Source: Planctomycetaceae bacterium (GTDB lineage Bacteria > Planctomycetota > Planctomycetia > Planctomycetales > Planctomycetaceae). From it: a stretch of DNA of 64,000 bases. Positions 34,481 to 44,437 of this stretch are shown in pieces; position 1 is the stretch's first letter, and every line of letters starts with the position of its first letter. A model generated the notes under the pieces. The model was not told the DNA's origin. It did not search any database and saw nothing but the letters and a program-made list of their open reading frames with translations. A program made the position numbers and the translations under genes. The DNA is taken from positions 3,554,001 through 3,618,000 of the forward strand of contig CP051247.1 in assembly GCA_017795105.1 (NCBI GenBank), in the 5' to 3' direction.

Positions 34481-37400
34481 GTGCGATTGTATCTGTGTTC
34501 TCTGCTGACTCTTTGCGTGGGCCTCGCGGCCGGAGCAGCCCAGGCCGAAGAGCCGGGGTTCAAGTCGTTATTTAATGGGAAGGATCTTTCCGGCTGGGAT
34601 GGAAACCCCGAACTGTGGTCCGTCGAAGACGGCGTCATCACCGGCAAAACCAACGGTCCCGATCATCTGAAGTACAACCAGTTCCTCATCTGGAAGGGGG
34701 GCGAGGTCGCCGATTTCGAACTCCGTGTCGAATTCCGCCTCGAAGGAGACAACAACTCCGGCGTGCAGTATCGCAGCAAGCTGATGAAAGAGGTTGGTCC
34801 CTGGTCGGTCGGTGGCTATCAGGCGGATATGCATCCCAATCCGCAGTACACGGCTATGCTTTACGACGAACGCGGACGGGGCATTGTCGCCAAACGGGGC
34901 GAAAAAGTGACCGTGACCGCCGACGGAAAAAAGAACGCCGAGAAACTCGACGTCGAAGTCGACCAGAAGGATCTGACCGAATGGCACGAGCTCACGATTA
35001 TTGCGCGTGGCAAGCGGCTGGTCCACAAGATTGATGGCGTCGTCGCAGCCGAGATCATCGACGATCAGCCGTCGGAACGGGAAATGAAGGGCCTGCTGGC
35101 GTTTCAGGTGCACCGCGGACCGGCCATGAAAGTTCAGTTCCGCAACGTGCGACTCCGCGAAATCGGTAAAAAGAAAGAGACCACCAAAGCCGACAAGCCG
35201 GCCATGAAGCGTCCGGACAAGGAAGAATCCACGGCTGCCAAGCAGGATGATGACGACGAACCCAAGGCCATGGCGACTCCGATCGCCGACATGAAAATCG
35301 CCAAGGACTTCGAGGTCGAACTGCTCTACTCGGTTCCGGCGGATGTCGAAGGCTCCTGGGTTTCGATGTGCACCGATCCGAAAGGTCGCCTGATTGTCTG
35401 CGATCAATACGGCGGACTCTTCCGCGTTACTGTTCCGCCGCTCGGTACGACCGAAGGTTTGAAGGTCGAGAAAATCAACGCCGACATCGGCGAAGCTCAG
35501 GGCCTTTTCTGGGCGTTCGATTCGCTGTATGTCTCCGTGAATAAAGCCAAGCAGTACGAAGGGGGCCTGTACCGGGTCACCGATTCCGATGGCGACGACA
35601 ACCTCGACACCGTGAAGATGCTGCGTCCGCTGCACGGGACCGGCGAGCATGGTCCGCATGCCGTGTTCCACACGCAGGACAAAAAAGGGCTGTATGTCGT
35701 TTGTGGAAACCGCACCGATCTGACGGAGATCGATCAGTCCCGCGTTCCGACGCACTGGGATGAAGATCTGCTGCTGCCCCGCCCGTACGGTCGTGGTTTC
35801 ATGAAAGGGACCCCTGCTCCGGGCGGATACATCTGCCGCATCAATCCGGAAGGAACGGAGTGGGAACTCGTCGCGACTGGATTCCGCAATCAGTACGACG
35901 CCGCCCTCAATACCGAAGGCGAAATGTTTACCTACGATGCCGACATGGAATGGGACGTGAATACGCCCTGGTATCGTCCGACCCGCATTTGTCATGTCGT
36001 TAGCGGAGCCGAGTTCGGCTGGCGGAACGGCGGCGGCAAGTGGCCGGTCTACTACCAGGACAGCGTTCCTCCGACGATCAACATCGGTCCCGGTTCTCCG
36101 ACCGGCGTGACCTTCGGCTACGGGGCGAAGTTCCCGGCGAAGTATCAGAAAGCGTTCTTCGCCAGCGACTGGAGTTACGGCAAGCTCTACGCCGTGCACC
36201 TGACGCCAGACGGGGCTTCTTACTCGGCCACCGCGGAAGAGTTCATTACCGGTACTCCACTGCCGTTGACGGATCTTGTGGTGAACCCGAAAGATGGGGC
36301 GATGTACTTCGCCATCGGCGGCCGGAAAGTGCAGTCGGGTCTGTATCGCGTGACGTACAAGGGCTCGGAATCGACAAAGCCGATCGAAGGTTACAAGGTT
36401 GCCGAAGATCTCGACGATCCGCAGGCCGTCGCTCGCACGACGCGTCGTCAACTGGAATCGCTTCACCTGGGCGATCATCCGGAAGCTGTTGAGAAGGCCT
36501 GGCCGTTCCTCAACGACAAGGATCGTTTCATCCGTTTCGCCGCTCGAATCGCGATTGAGCATCGTCCAACGAGCGAATGGAAAGAAAAAGCTCTGCAGGC
36601 CAAGCAGCCTTGGGAAGCTTTGAATGGTCTCATGGCTCTCGCGCGGTCTTACGAACGCGAAGAGAAGGTCTCCGGAAAGGATGCCGAGATCGATCGTGCA
36701 CTGCCGGAATGGAGTTCCGATCAGGAATACGGCAGCGAAGAGCTGACGGAGATTCTGGACGCCGTGAACAAGCTCGACTGGTCGAAGCTGAACGAAGCCC
36801 AGAAGCTGACCGCGATGCGGGTCTACACGATCGCGTTCGTGCGACTGGGACCGCCTTCTGAAGAACAGCGTCAGCAGTTGATCGAAAAGTTCAGCCCGAT
36901 GGTGCCGGCTCGGTCGTATCCGTTGAACTCGGAATACGCACAGATGCTGGTTTACCTGCAGGCCCCTGCTGCAGCCGAGAAAGTGGTCGGACTGCTGCAG
37001 AAGGCTCCGACTCAGGAAGAACAGATCGACTACGCCAAGTCGCTGCGTCACCTTACGAGCGGCTGGACTCCGGAACTGCAGGACAAGTACTTCAAGTGGT
37101 TCAACCGGGCGTCGCAGTATCGCGGCGGCGCGAGCTTCAGTCTGTTCGTGCAGCACATCCGCGAAGACGCCGTGGCTCACCTCGACGGTGATGCCAAGGA
37201 ACGCCTGAAGCCGATTCTGGAAGCAACGCCGCAGGAGTCGAACACGCTCGCTTCGACCGAATCCCGTCCGTTCGTGAAGGACTGGAAGATGGAAGAGCTG
37301 ATTCCGCTGCTCGACGAAAAACTGAAGAATCGCGACTTCGAGCACGGCCGGCAGATGTTTGCTGCAGCGAACTGCTTTGCCTGCCATCGATTCGACGAAC

Positions 37401-37792
37401 AGGGCGGCGCCATCGGCCCGGACCTGACCGCTCTGGCGGGTCGATTCAGCAAGAAGGATATTCTGGAATCGATCGTCCTTCCGAGCAAGCAGATCAGCGA
37501 TCAGTACGCAGCCGTGCAGATCATCACGATCGACGGCAAGGTGGTCATCGGCCGAATCGTCAACCTGGCTGGTAACACGTACCGGATCAACACGAACATG
37601 ATGAATCCGGACGAAATGACCGTGGTGAAGCGGGAAGACATCGAAGAGATGGAACCGGCGAAAACCTCGATGATGCCCAATGGACTGCTCAATACGCTCA
37701 GCGAAGAGGAAATCCTCGACCTGATGGCGTACCTGCTGTCCCGCGGCGATCGCAATAATGAGATGTTCAAGCAGGAACAAGCCTCGAACTGA
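34481..37792 (+). CDS. Secreted DUF1080/beta-propeller/cytochrome c fusion
   Basis: A 1103-residue exported protein starting at a GTG with GGGAG six bases upstream. The signal peptide is LYLCSLLTLCVGLAAGAAQA. Residues 25-230 are a DUF1080 (3-keto-disaccharide hydrolase-like) domain (FKSLFNGKDLSGWDG). A Lys/Glu linker follows. A PVC-type beta-propeller, related to dehydrogenase propellers, spans about 265-630 (VSMCTDPKGRLIVCDQYGGL). A HEAT-like helical region follows. The C-terminal cytochrome c domain has CFACH near residue 967 with downstream LTALAGRFSKKDILESIVLP. Such fusions are hallmarks of Planctomycetes, with suggested roles in polysaccharide or sugar oxidation. The exact reaction is unknown. 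Confidence 0.9.
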   Translation: MRLYLCSLLTLCVGLAAGAAQAEEPGFKSLFNGKDLSGWDGNPELWSVEDGVITGKTNGPDHLKYNQFLIWKGGEVADFELRVEFRLEGDNNSGVQYRSKLMKEVGPWSVGGYQADMHPNPQYTAMLYDERGRGIVAKRGEKVTVTADGKKNAEKLDVEVDQKDLTEWHELTIIARGKRLVHKIDGVVAAEIIDDQPSEREMKGLLAFQVHRGPAMKVQFRNVRLREIGKKKETTKADKPAMKRPDKEESTAAKQDDDDEPKAMATPIADMKIAKDFEVELLYSVPADVEGSWVSMCTDPKGRLIVCDQYGGLFRVTVPPLGTTEGLKVEKINADIGEAQGLFWAFDSLYVSVNKAKQYEGGLYRVTDSDGDDNLDTVKMLRPLHGTGEHGPHAVFHTQDKKGLYVVCGNRTDLTEIDQSRVPTHWDEDLLLPRPYGRGFMKGTPAPGGYICRINPEGTEWELVATGFRNQYDAALNTEGEMFTYDADMEWDVNTPWYRPTRICHVVSGAEFGWRNGGGKWPVYYQDSVPPTINIGPGSPTGVTFGYGAKFPAKYQKAFFASDWSYGKLYAVHLTPDGASYSATAEEFITGTPLPLTDLVVNPKDGAMYFAIGGRKVQSGLYRVTYKGSESTKPIEGYKVAEDLDDPQAVARTTRRQLESLHLGDHPEAVEKAWPFLNDKDRFIRFAARIAIEHRPTSEWKEKALQAKQPWEALNGLMALARSYEREEKVSGKDAEIDRALPEWSSDQEYGSEELTEILDAVNKLDWSKLNEAQKLTAMRVYTIAFVRLGPPSEEQRQQLIEKFSPMVPARSYPLNSEYAQMLVYLQAPAAAEKVVGLLQKAPTQEEQIDYAKSLRHLTSGWTPELQDKYFKWFNRASQYRGGASFSLFVQHIREDAVAHLDGDAKERLKPILEATPQESNTLASTESRPFVKDWKMEELIPLLDEKLKNRDFEHGRQMFAAANCFACHRFDEQGGAIGPDLTALAGRFSKKDILESIVLPSKQISDQYAAVQIITIDGKVVIGRIVNLAGNTYRINTNMMNPDEMTVVKREDIEEMEPAKTSMMPNGLLNTLSEEEILDLMAYLLSRGDRNNEMFKQEQASN

Positions 37793-37836
37793 CAGGTTCG
37801 AGCGGTTTGTCCTGAACGGAAATACTCTCTACAATT

Positions 37837-37870
37837 CTGTGCTGAGGCATGTGCTTCAGCACAGTTTTTT
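37837..37870 (+). terminator. Rho-independent terminator
   Basis: CTGTGCTGA and TCAGCACAG form a 9-bp stem with a 10-base loop, followed by six T. It terminates the propeller-cytochrome gene. Confidence 0.9.
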
Positions 37871-38060
37871 CATGGGGTACGGCAACGCGAAATCCAGGAA
37901 CGGATCGCTGCCCCGTGCCGCCACGAAAGGAATTCGTGGTTCAATCAGGCTGCCTCCGTTATTCGACGGAACGGCCAGGTGACCGGGACCGTGTCGCTGC
38001 GTAAGTCCGAAAACTCAGAACTCACCCACATATCCCATCTCCGCTCAATCGGACGGAACC

Positions 38061-39809
<1,749 letters not shown>

Positions 39810-39821
39810 ACACAAAGGCCC

Positions 39822-40140
39822 GGTAGGCTGGGATAGCGAAGCGTATCCCAGCAATTATGCGGGCGGACGCAGATGGAGCATCACCCCAATATCGGGTAGC
39901 CCCGGTAGATTCAACCGGGGTGGCGGAGCCACGAGAGGTCGCACTCGAATCTTGAGCTACCCCGTGCGGCATCACGAAAACGGGAGAGCTCGCTAACGAC
40001 GTCGGTTCCGCGTATCGGAGCGTCCGAGGCGATCCCGTGCTTGAATGAGCAGATCGGGCGGCCTGAGAAGCATTCTTCGAGGATGGCGCAGCCTCTTGTC
40101 GCTGCGCGACCCGGCCAGCTTTGCGGCCGGGCCACCCGTG
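39822..40140. repeat. Tandem hairpin array, copy 1
   Basis: In order: GGTAGGCTGGGATA-GC-gaa-GC-g-TATCCCAG; a GGGTAGCCCCGGT.../ACCGGGG stem followed by TGGC-gga-GCCA; a degenerate TCGGAGCGTCCGAGG; and a reverse GGGTGGC element with stem CCCGGCC/GGCCGGG and TCGC-gca-GCGA. The order is repeated in copy 2 at 40170. The unit is about 320 bp and has no coding sign. Confidence 0.75.
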
Positions 40141-40169
40141 GAGTTATCGGCGTGGATACGAGCAGCGAC

Positions 40170-40485
40170 GGTAGGCTGGGATTGCGAAGCGTATCTCAGC
40201 AATTGTGCGTCGGACGCAGATGAGCATCAGCCCAGCATAGGGTAGCCCCGGTTGATTCAACCGGGGTGGCGGAGCCACGAGAGGTCGCACTCGAATCTTG
40301 AGCTACCCCGTGCGGCTGCACGGAAACGGCAGAGCTCGTTGCTAACGAGGTCGGCCCCGGTAGCGGAGCGTCCGAGGCGATCCCGTGCTTGAATGAGCAG
40401 ATCGGGCGGCCTGAGAAGCGTTCATCGAGGATGGCGCAGCCTCTTGTCGCTGCGCGACCCGACCGGCGTTGCGGTCGGGTCACCC
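40170..40485. repeat. Tandem hairpin array, copy 2
   Basis: Same module order as copy 1. The reverse GGGTGGC/GGGTGAC element has stem CCCGACCG/CGGTCGGG instead of CCCGGCC/GGCCGGG, with both arms changed. The middle palindrome is intact here: GCCCCGGTAGCGGAGCGTCC followed by GAGGC. The first hairpin has a T for A and T for C change, which weakens it. The ORFs crossing it are repeat-borne. Confidence 0.75.
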
Positions 40486-40491
40486 TGCTTC

Positions 40492-41652
40492 CTACGCTTC
40501 GAGGGCCTGTTTCAGGTCGGCGACGAGGTCTTCCGGGTCTTCGATGCCGACTGAGATGCGGATCGTTTTCTCGCTGATGCCGGCGTCGAGGCGGGCGGCG
40601 GCAGTCATGGAAGCGTGGCTCATCGTTTCCGGGTATTCGATCAGCGATTCGATCCCGCCGAGTGACTCGGCCAGCTGGAACAGATTGATGCGGGCGAACA
40701 GCTTCTCGGCAGCCGGGCGGCCCCCTTTGATATCGAAGCTGACCATGCCGCCAAAGCCCTTCTGCTGACGCTTGGCGAGTTCGTGATCCGGATGCGTTTC
40801 GAGGCCGGGGTAGTAAACCTTCTCGACATTCGGATGCCCGTCGAGCATGCGGGCGACTGCCATGGCCCCCTTCTGATGGGCTTCCATCCGCGGGCCGAGC
40901 GACTTCACACCGCGAAGCACGAGAAAGGCATCGAACGGCGAACAGCCGAGCCCGAGGGCGTTTACGATGTAGGCAACCTTATCGGCATGCTCTTTGGTCT
41001 TCGAAACCACGCAGCCGCCGACGACATCGGAATGGCCGTTGAGATACTTGGTGGTCGAGTGAACAATGATGTCGACACCCATTTCAAACGGACGCTGCAG
41101 ATAAGGCGACAGGAAGGTGTTGTCGGCAATCGTGAGCAGCTTGCGTTCGCGGGCGACCCCGGTGATAGCTTCAATGTCGACGACATTCAGCAGTGGGTTG
41201 CTCGGCGTTTCGATCCAGATGCACTTCGTGTCCGACGTGATCGCCTTGCGGACGGCTTCGGCGTCGCCCATGTCGACGAACGAAAACCGCAGTCCCATCT
41301 TGGTGAAGACATCGGCGAACAGGCGGTAGGTGCCGCCGTAGATGTCGTTGCCGGCGACGATGTGATCGCCCGGTTCAAACAGATGCATCACCGTGGTGAT
41401 GGCCGCCATTCCGGTGGCGGTCGCCTGAGCTCCGACGCCCCCTTCAAGGGAGGCGATGTTTTCTTCGAGCGCCTTGCGGGTCGGATTGGCGCTGCGGGTG
41501 TAGTCGTAGCCGCTGTTGGTCGTCAGGTCGTTCCAGTAGTACGTCGACGAGGTGTAGATCGGCGTGGTGCAGCTGTTGTAGAGCGTGTCTTTATTGACGC
41601 CGGAATGGACAGCGCGAGTCGAGAAACCGTACTTCGAATACTCTTCGGACAT
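40492..41652 (-). CDS. Cystathionine gamma-synthase/lyase-type PLP enzyme
   Basis: A 386-residue Cys/Met-metabolism PLP enzyme. PLP contacts include YDYTRSANPTRKALEENIAS near residue 45 and GMAAITTVMHLFEPGDHIVA. The PLP Lys is in VHSTTKYLNGHSDVVGG near 200. LRGVKSLGPRME and GGIESLIEYPETMSHASM are typical. I choose ATG 41652 (MSEEYSKYGFST) because conserved sequence begins there; the longer ORF prefix looks non-coding. Sequence alone does not separate MetB (synthase) from cystathionine lyase. Confidence 0.93.
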   Translation of the reverse strand: MSEEYSKYGFSTRAVHSGVNKDTLYNSCTTPIYTSSTYYWNDLTTNSGYDYTRSANPTRKALEENIASLEGGVGAQATATGMAAITTVMHLFEPGDHIVAGNDIYGGTYRLFADVFTKMGLRFSFVDMGDAEAVRKAITSDTKCIWIETPSNPLLNVVDIEAITGVARERKLLTIADNTFLSPYLQRPFEMGVDIIVHSTTKYLNGHSDVVGGCVVSKTKEHADKVAYIVNALGLGCSPFDAFLVLRGVKSLGPRMEAHQKGAMAVARMLDGHPNVEKVYYPGLETHPDHELAKRQQKGFGGMVSFDIKGGRPAAEKLFARINLFQLAESLGGIESLIEYPETMSHASMTAAARLDAGISEKTIRISVGIEDPEDLVADLKQALEA

Positions 41653-41749
41653 GGAACAGACAATCAGTTCAACGGAGAATTCAGTGGGGCGAACGTCGCC
41701 GGCTGCGGGAGCACGGCAACACGAAATAAGCTGCGGCCATTCAGCAGAT

Positions 41750-42043
41750 TCAGACGAGAGGCTCGTCCGGATTCCTGTCATGAGCTTTCGTCAGGTCGGC
41801 AAGCTGCGATTCTTCCCGACGGGTCATCCGATACAGGGTGACCCCCACGACGGCGAACAGAATCGAAGGCATGCTGAGCATCGTAAGAATGCTGGCCATG
41901 TAGGCGACTGGTCGGGACTGGTCGTCGGCCGTTTCGGTCGCCGTCTTGCACATCGGACAGGCCGAGCACGACGCAGGTTCAGCCAGACCGGGCAGAATTC
42001 CCAGCAGCAGGCAGGCCAGAATCAGGTTTCGCATCGTTCTCAT
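41750..42043 (-). CDS. Small membrane protein with CxxCPxC, cox-accessory operon
   Basis: About 97 residues. A signal-like N-terminus (LILACLLLGILPGLAEPA) is followed by CSACPMCKTATE, a possible metal or disulfide site. A second membrane segment (YMASILTMLSMPSILFAVVG) and a charged tail end the protein. Its start lies within 17 bp of the SCO gene stop, so they are one operon. A copper-handling role with SCO is plausible but inferred from context only. The start could be GTG 42052, ATG 42043 or ATG 42034. Confidence 0.7.
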   Translation of the reverse strand: MRTMRNLILACLLLGILPGLAEPASCSACPMCKTATETADDQSRPVAYMASILTMLSMPSILFAVVGVTLYRMTRREESQLADLTKAHDRNPDEPLV

Positions 42044-42059
42044 GGACGTCACTACTCGG

Positions 42060-43349
42060 TCAGGCGACTCCCGCCAGATGATACAGCATGTAATAGATTA
42101 TGACGCCAGTGACGGACACATACAACCAGATAGGGAACGTGATTCGAGCGATCGTGCGATGTCGCTCGATCCGGCCGCGAAGGCCCAGATAAATCGACAT
42201 CCCCGCCAGAACCGGCACGGTCACCGCGAGCAGAATATGACTGATCAGAATCACAAGATAGACCTGCCGGATGAATCCCAGGTCCGGAAAACTCTTCGAA
42301 GACTCTCCCGTATACGCCTGCAGTCCGAAGTGATAGGTCAAATAACAGGCCAGAAACACAGCCGAGACGCCGAAGGCGGTCAACATGGTCACCTTGTGGG
42401 CCTGGACTTTCCTCTGCTTGATCAGAATGAACCCGATCACGAGCAGCACGGTCGCCAGACCGTTCAGACTCGCATTGACAGCCGGGAGTGATTTCAGCCA
42501 GCCGGGAACAGCCGGTTCGGCGATTTCGCCCTGAGCGACCGCTTCAGCGGATTCTTCGCTTACCGCCGGAGTCGAGGTGCCGGCTTCCGCGGGAAGGTCG
42601 CCGGAGGTCGCCTTGGGGACGAGGAATTCGTTCTTTTCCGGCGTGTCCATCTCGTCGTGAAGCACGCGGGACAGCGTCGCCATCGACACCGGATCGGTCG
42701 CCAGATACTGCCCGACGATCAGGCCGTCTTCGTTGATATGCATCACCCGGTCGGTGTGGGCGAACTCATAGCCGAGCAGCCGGTCTTTGCCGGTTCGTTC
42801 TTCCACGGCCTGCAGAAAGCTGTTGCGAATCAGATCGTGAATCTCGTCTTTTTCGCCTGTCAGGAAGAGCCACTGCTCTGGATCGGCTCCGTAGATTTCT
42901 GAGTAATCCTGCAGTCGCTCGGGCGTATCGTGTTCCGGATCGACGGTAATGGTGACGAGCTTTACGTCCGTGTCTTCGCAGTTCTCGGCGAGTTCCATCA
43001 TCGCTTTGGTGTTGCCCGGGCAGGACATCACGCAGCGGGTGAAGATGAAGTTCACCACCCATTCCTGACCGAGCAGGTCCTGTTTCGTGACCGTTTCGCC
43101 GCTGCGTTCGGTCAGTGAGAAACTGGCGACTTCCCGCTGTTCGAGTTCGACTTCGGGAAGTGGCTCGACCGTCGGGGACCCGTTCAGCTGAACGACGGTG
43201 GGGCGATTCGGCGTAAACCACATGACCAGCAGCGAAACGCCGACAAGCAGCCAGAGGATGCCGCCGAATGTGCGACGCATTACGAAGGAACGTTCGTTCG
43301 GCGAAGGCGGGGTGTCGCTGACAGAGTTGGTGTTTTCCGCGGAGGACAT
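42060..43349 (-). CDS. SCO1/SenC copper chaperone fused to DUF420 membrane domain
   Basis: A 429-residue protein. One N-terminal membrane helix (FGGILWLLVGVSLLVMWF) anchors a periplasmic thioredoxin-fold SCO domain with the copper motif FTRCVMSCPGNTK (CxxxC) and His in FAHTDRVMHINEDG. After an Ala/Glu-rich linker, four membrane helices form a DUF420/YozB-like domain (LNGLATVLLVIGFILIKQRK). SCO proteins deliver copper to cytochrome oxidase subunit II, and DUF420 proteins are often encoded beside cytochrome oxidase genes. The fusion is notable. ATG 43349 is chosen over the longer ORF start; an ATG at the membrane helix is also possible. Confidence 0.88.
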   Translation of the reverse strand: MSSAENTNSVSDTPPSPNERSFVMRRTFGGILWLLVGVSLLVMWFTPNRPTVVQLNGSPTVEPLPEVELEQREVASFSLTERSGETVTKQDLLGQEWVVNFIFTRCVMSCPGNTKAMMELAENCEDTDVKLVTITVDPEHDTPERLQDYSEIYGADPEQWLFLTGEKDEIHDLIRNSFLQAVEERTGKDRLLGYEFAHTDRVMHINEDGLIVGQYLATDPVSMATLSRVLHDEMDTPEKNEFLVPKATSGDLPAEAGTSTPAVSEESAEAVAQGEIAEPAVPGWLKSLPAVNASLNGLATVLLVIGFILIKQRKVQAHKVTMLTAFGVSAVFLACYLTYHFGLQAYTGESSKSFPDLGFIRQVYLVILISHILLAVTVPVLAGMSIYLGLRGRIERHRTIARITFPIWLYVSVTGVIIYYMLYHLAGVA

Positions 43350-43511
43350 AAGCAGGCTGGATTCAGAGCACAGGGATTGAGCTGGGCAGCCGGTGCGATC
43401 ACCGACACTCGCCCGCATGCCGAAGTGTAGGCATCGGGCTTGGGAAAATGAGTCCACGAGCGACCGGTTGCGACAAATTGACGGAATTCAGCCGCGGTTG
43501 GTCGGGCTGTG

Positions 43512-43826
43512 TCAGTCGACCTGAGGCACGTCGAGCGGGTAGTAGTGCAGCGAAATATCGGGGAACAGAGCCAGAATCATCCCGATTGAAAGGATGATCG
43601 TCGGGGCCAGCAGAGCGTATTTCCAGGTCCGCTCGAACTTCAGATGCATGAAATACAGCATCACGAGCCCGGCTTTGGCAGCCGCCACGGCGAGCACGAG
43701 AATGGCGACAATCAGTTCCCACGAAGGCATCGCGGCGACATCGATCAGCACCGAAAGCACGGTCAGGCCGCACAGTCCGAAGAAAATCTTGCCGTAGTTC
43801 ACGTGATGAGGGTCGTTCTGCTGCAT
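43512..43826 (-). CDS. Cytochrome c oxidase subunit IV-family protein
   Basis: A 104-residue membrane protein with three hydrophobic segments: FFGLCGLTVLSVLIDVA, LIVAILVLAVAAAKAGLVML and KYALLAPTIILSIGMILAL. The motif AAAKAGLVMLYFMHLKFERT is typical of prokaryotic COX IV. The gene starts MQQNDPHHVNYGKIFF. It is upstream of the SCO-DUF420 gene with a 162-bp gap. The catalytic oxidase subunits I-III are not upstream; a repeat-rich gap is there instead, so this may be a detached end of a cox operon. Confidence 0.88.
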   Translation of the reverse strand: MQQNDPHHVNYGKIFFGLCGLTVLSVLIDVAAMPSWELIVAILVLAVAAAKAGLVMLYFMHLKFERTWKYALLAPTIILSIGMILALFPDISLHYYPLDVPQVD

Positions 43827-43941
43827 GGAATTGTCTCAATGGATTCCCGGGGAAACTTCGCTCTCCATTTTGCCCGGTTTGGTGATCGGAGGCAACTGTA
43901 GGTCCTGTTTAGATGGGTGCGACTCTGTAGGGACCTTTCAG

Positions 43942-43996
43942 GGGGTGGCCCGGCCAAGCCTTGGTCGGGTCGCGCAGCAACAAGAGGCTGCGCCAT
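43942..43996. repeat. GGGTGGC-type hairpin cassette
   Basis: GGGTGGC-CCGGCCAA-gcc-TTGGTCGGG-TCGCGCAGCAA-CAAGAGGCTGCGCCAT. Stem 1 is nearly perfect, with one G-T pair. The constant tail matches the copies at 27215, 27610 and 40082-40138 (reverse). Confidence 0.65.
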
Positions 43997-44160
43997 ACGC
44001 ATCGCTCTGTCATGTGTCCTTCCGCCCACAGAAGATCAGACAATGGAGTAACCACAAGTCGTTGGCATGAAGTGCGTTTTGTGAAAATGACTCGGAGAGA
44101 CGCACAGACAGGAATCAGTAGATGCCAATTTCAGAAAGTCTCTGCAAACGAATGCCTTAC

Positions 44161-44206
44161 GGGTGGCCCTGATAGCTGTGCTATCAGGGCGGCGAAGCCG
44201 TAGGAG
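44161..44206. repeat. GGGTGGC-type hairpin cassette
   Basis: GGGTGGC-CCTGATAGC-tgt-GCTATCAGG-GCGGC-gaa-GCCG-TAGGAG. A perfect 10-bp stem is followed by a CGGC-gaa-GCCG minihairpin. The first stem is unrelated in sequence to those in the other copies. Confidence 0.7.
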
Positions 44207-44297
44207 AATGCACCTGCCGCGGGCCTGGATGACACTCTTCCCTTGGTATTCCAAATGACTGCACCGCCTCTCAACTAGACGTCAAATACCGCTTCGC

Positions 44298-44340
44298 CGA
44301 CGGCTGCGCCGCCCCGAAAGAATCTTTCGGGGCCACCCCT
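44298..44340. repeat. GGGTGGC-type hairpin cassette, reverse orientation
   Basis: Read on the minus strand: GGGGTGGCCCCGAAAG-att-CTTTCGGGG-CGGC-gca-GCCG-TCGGCGAAGC. It has the same CCCCGAAAG stem as 27439-27481 and two GNA minihairpins (GGC-gca-GCC, GC-gaa-GC). Confidence 0.7.
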
Positions 44341-44437
44341 GCCGGTGCATCAGGGCATTCCGACAAAGTTGGCATCTCCTGAGGAATGTCTGTGCCACCC
44401 TGTCGGGCTGGGGCTGTAGGAACGCCCAGTCTCAGAA

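Noticed and set aside
34568..37780. 1070-codon antisense ORF opposite the propeller-cytochrome gene
   Set aside because: Shadow ORF caused by codon bias of the sense gene; its product is His/Arg/Phe-rich and not protein-like.
39822..40485. CRISPR array
   Set aside because: Only two units of about 320 bp with internal palindromes, with no regular short repeat and spacer pattern and no cas genes.
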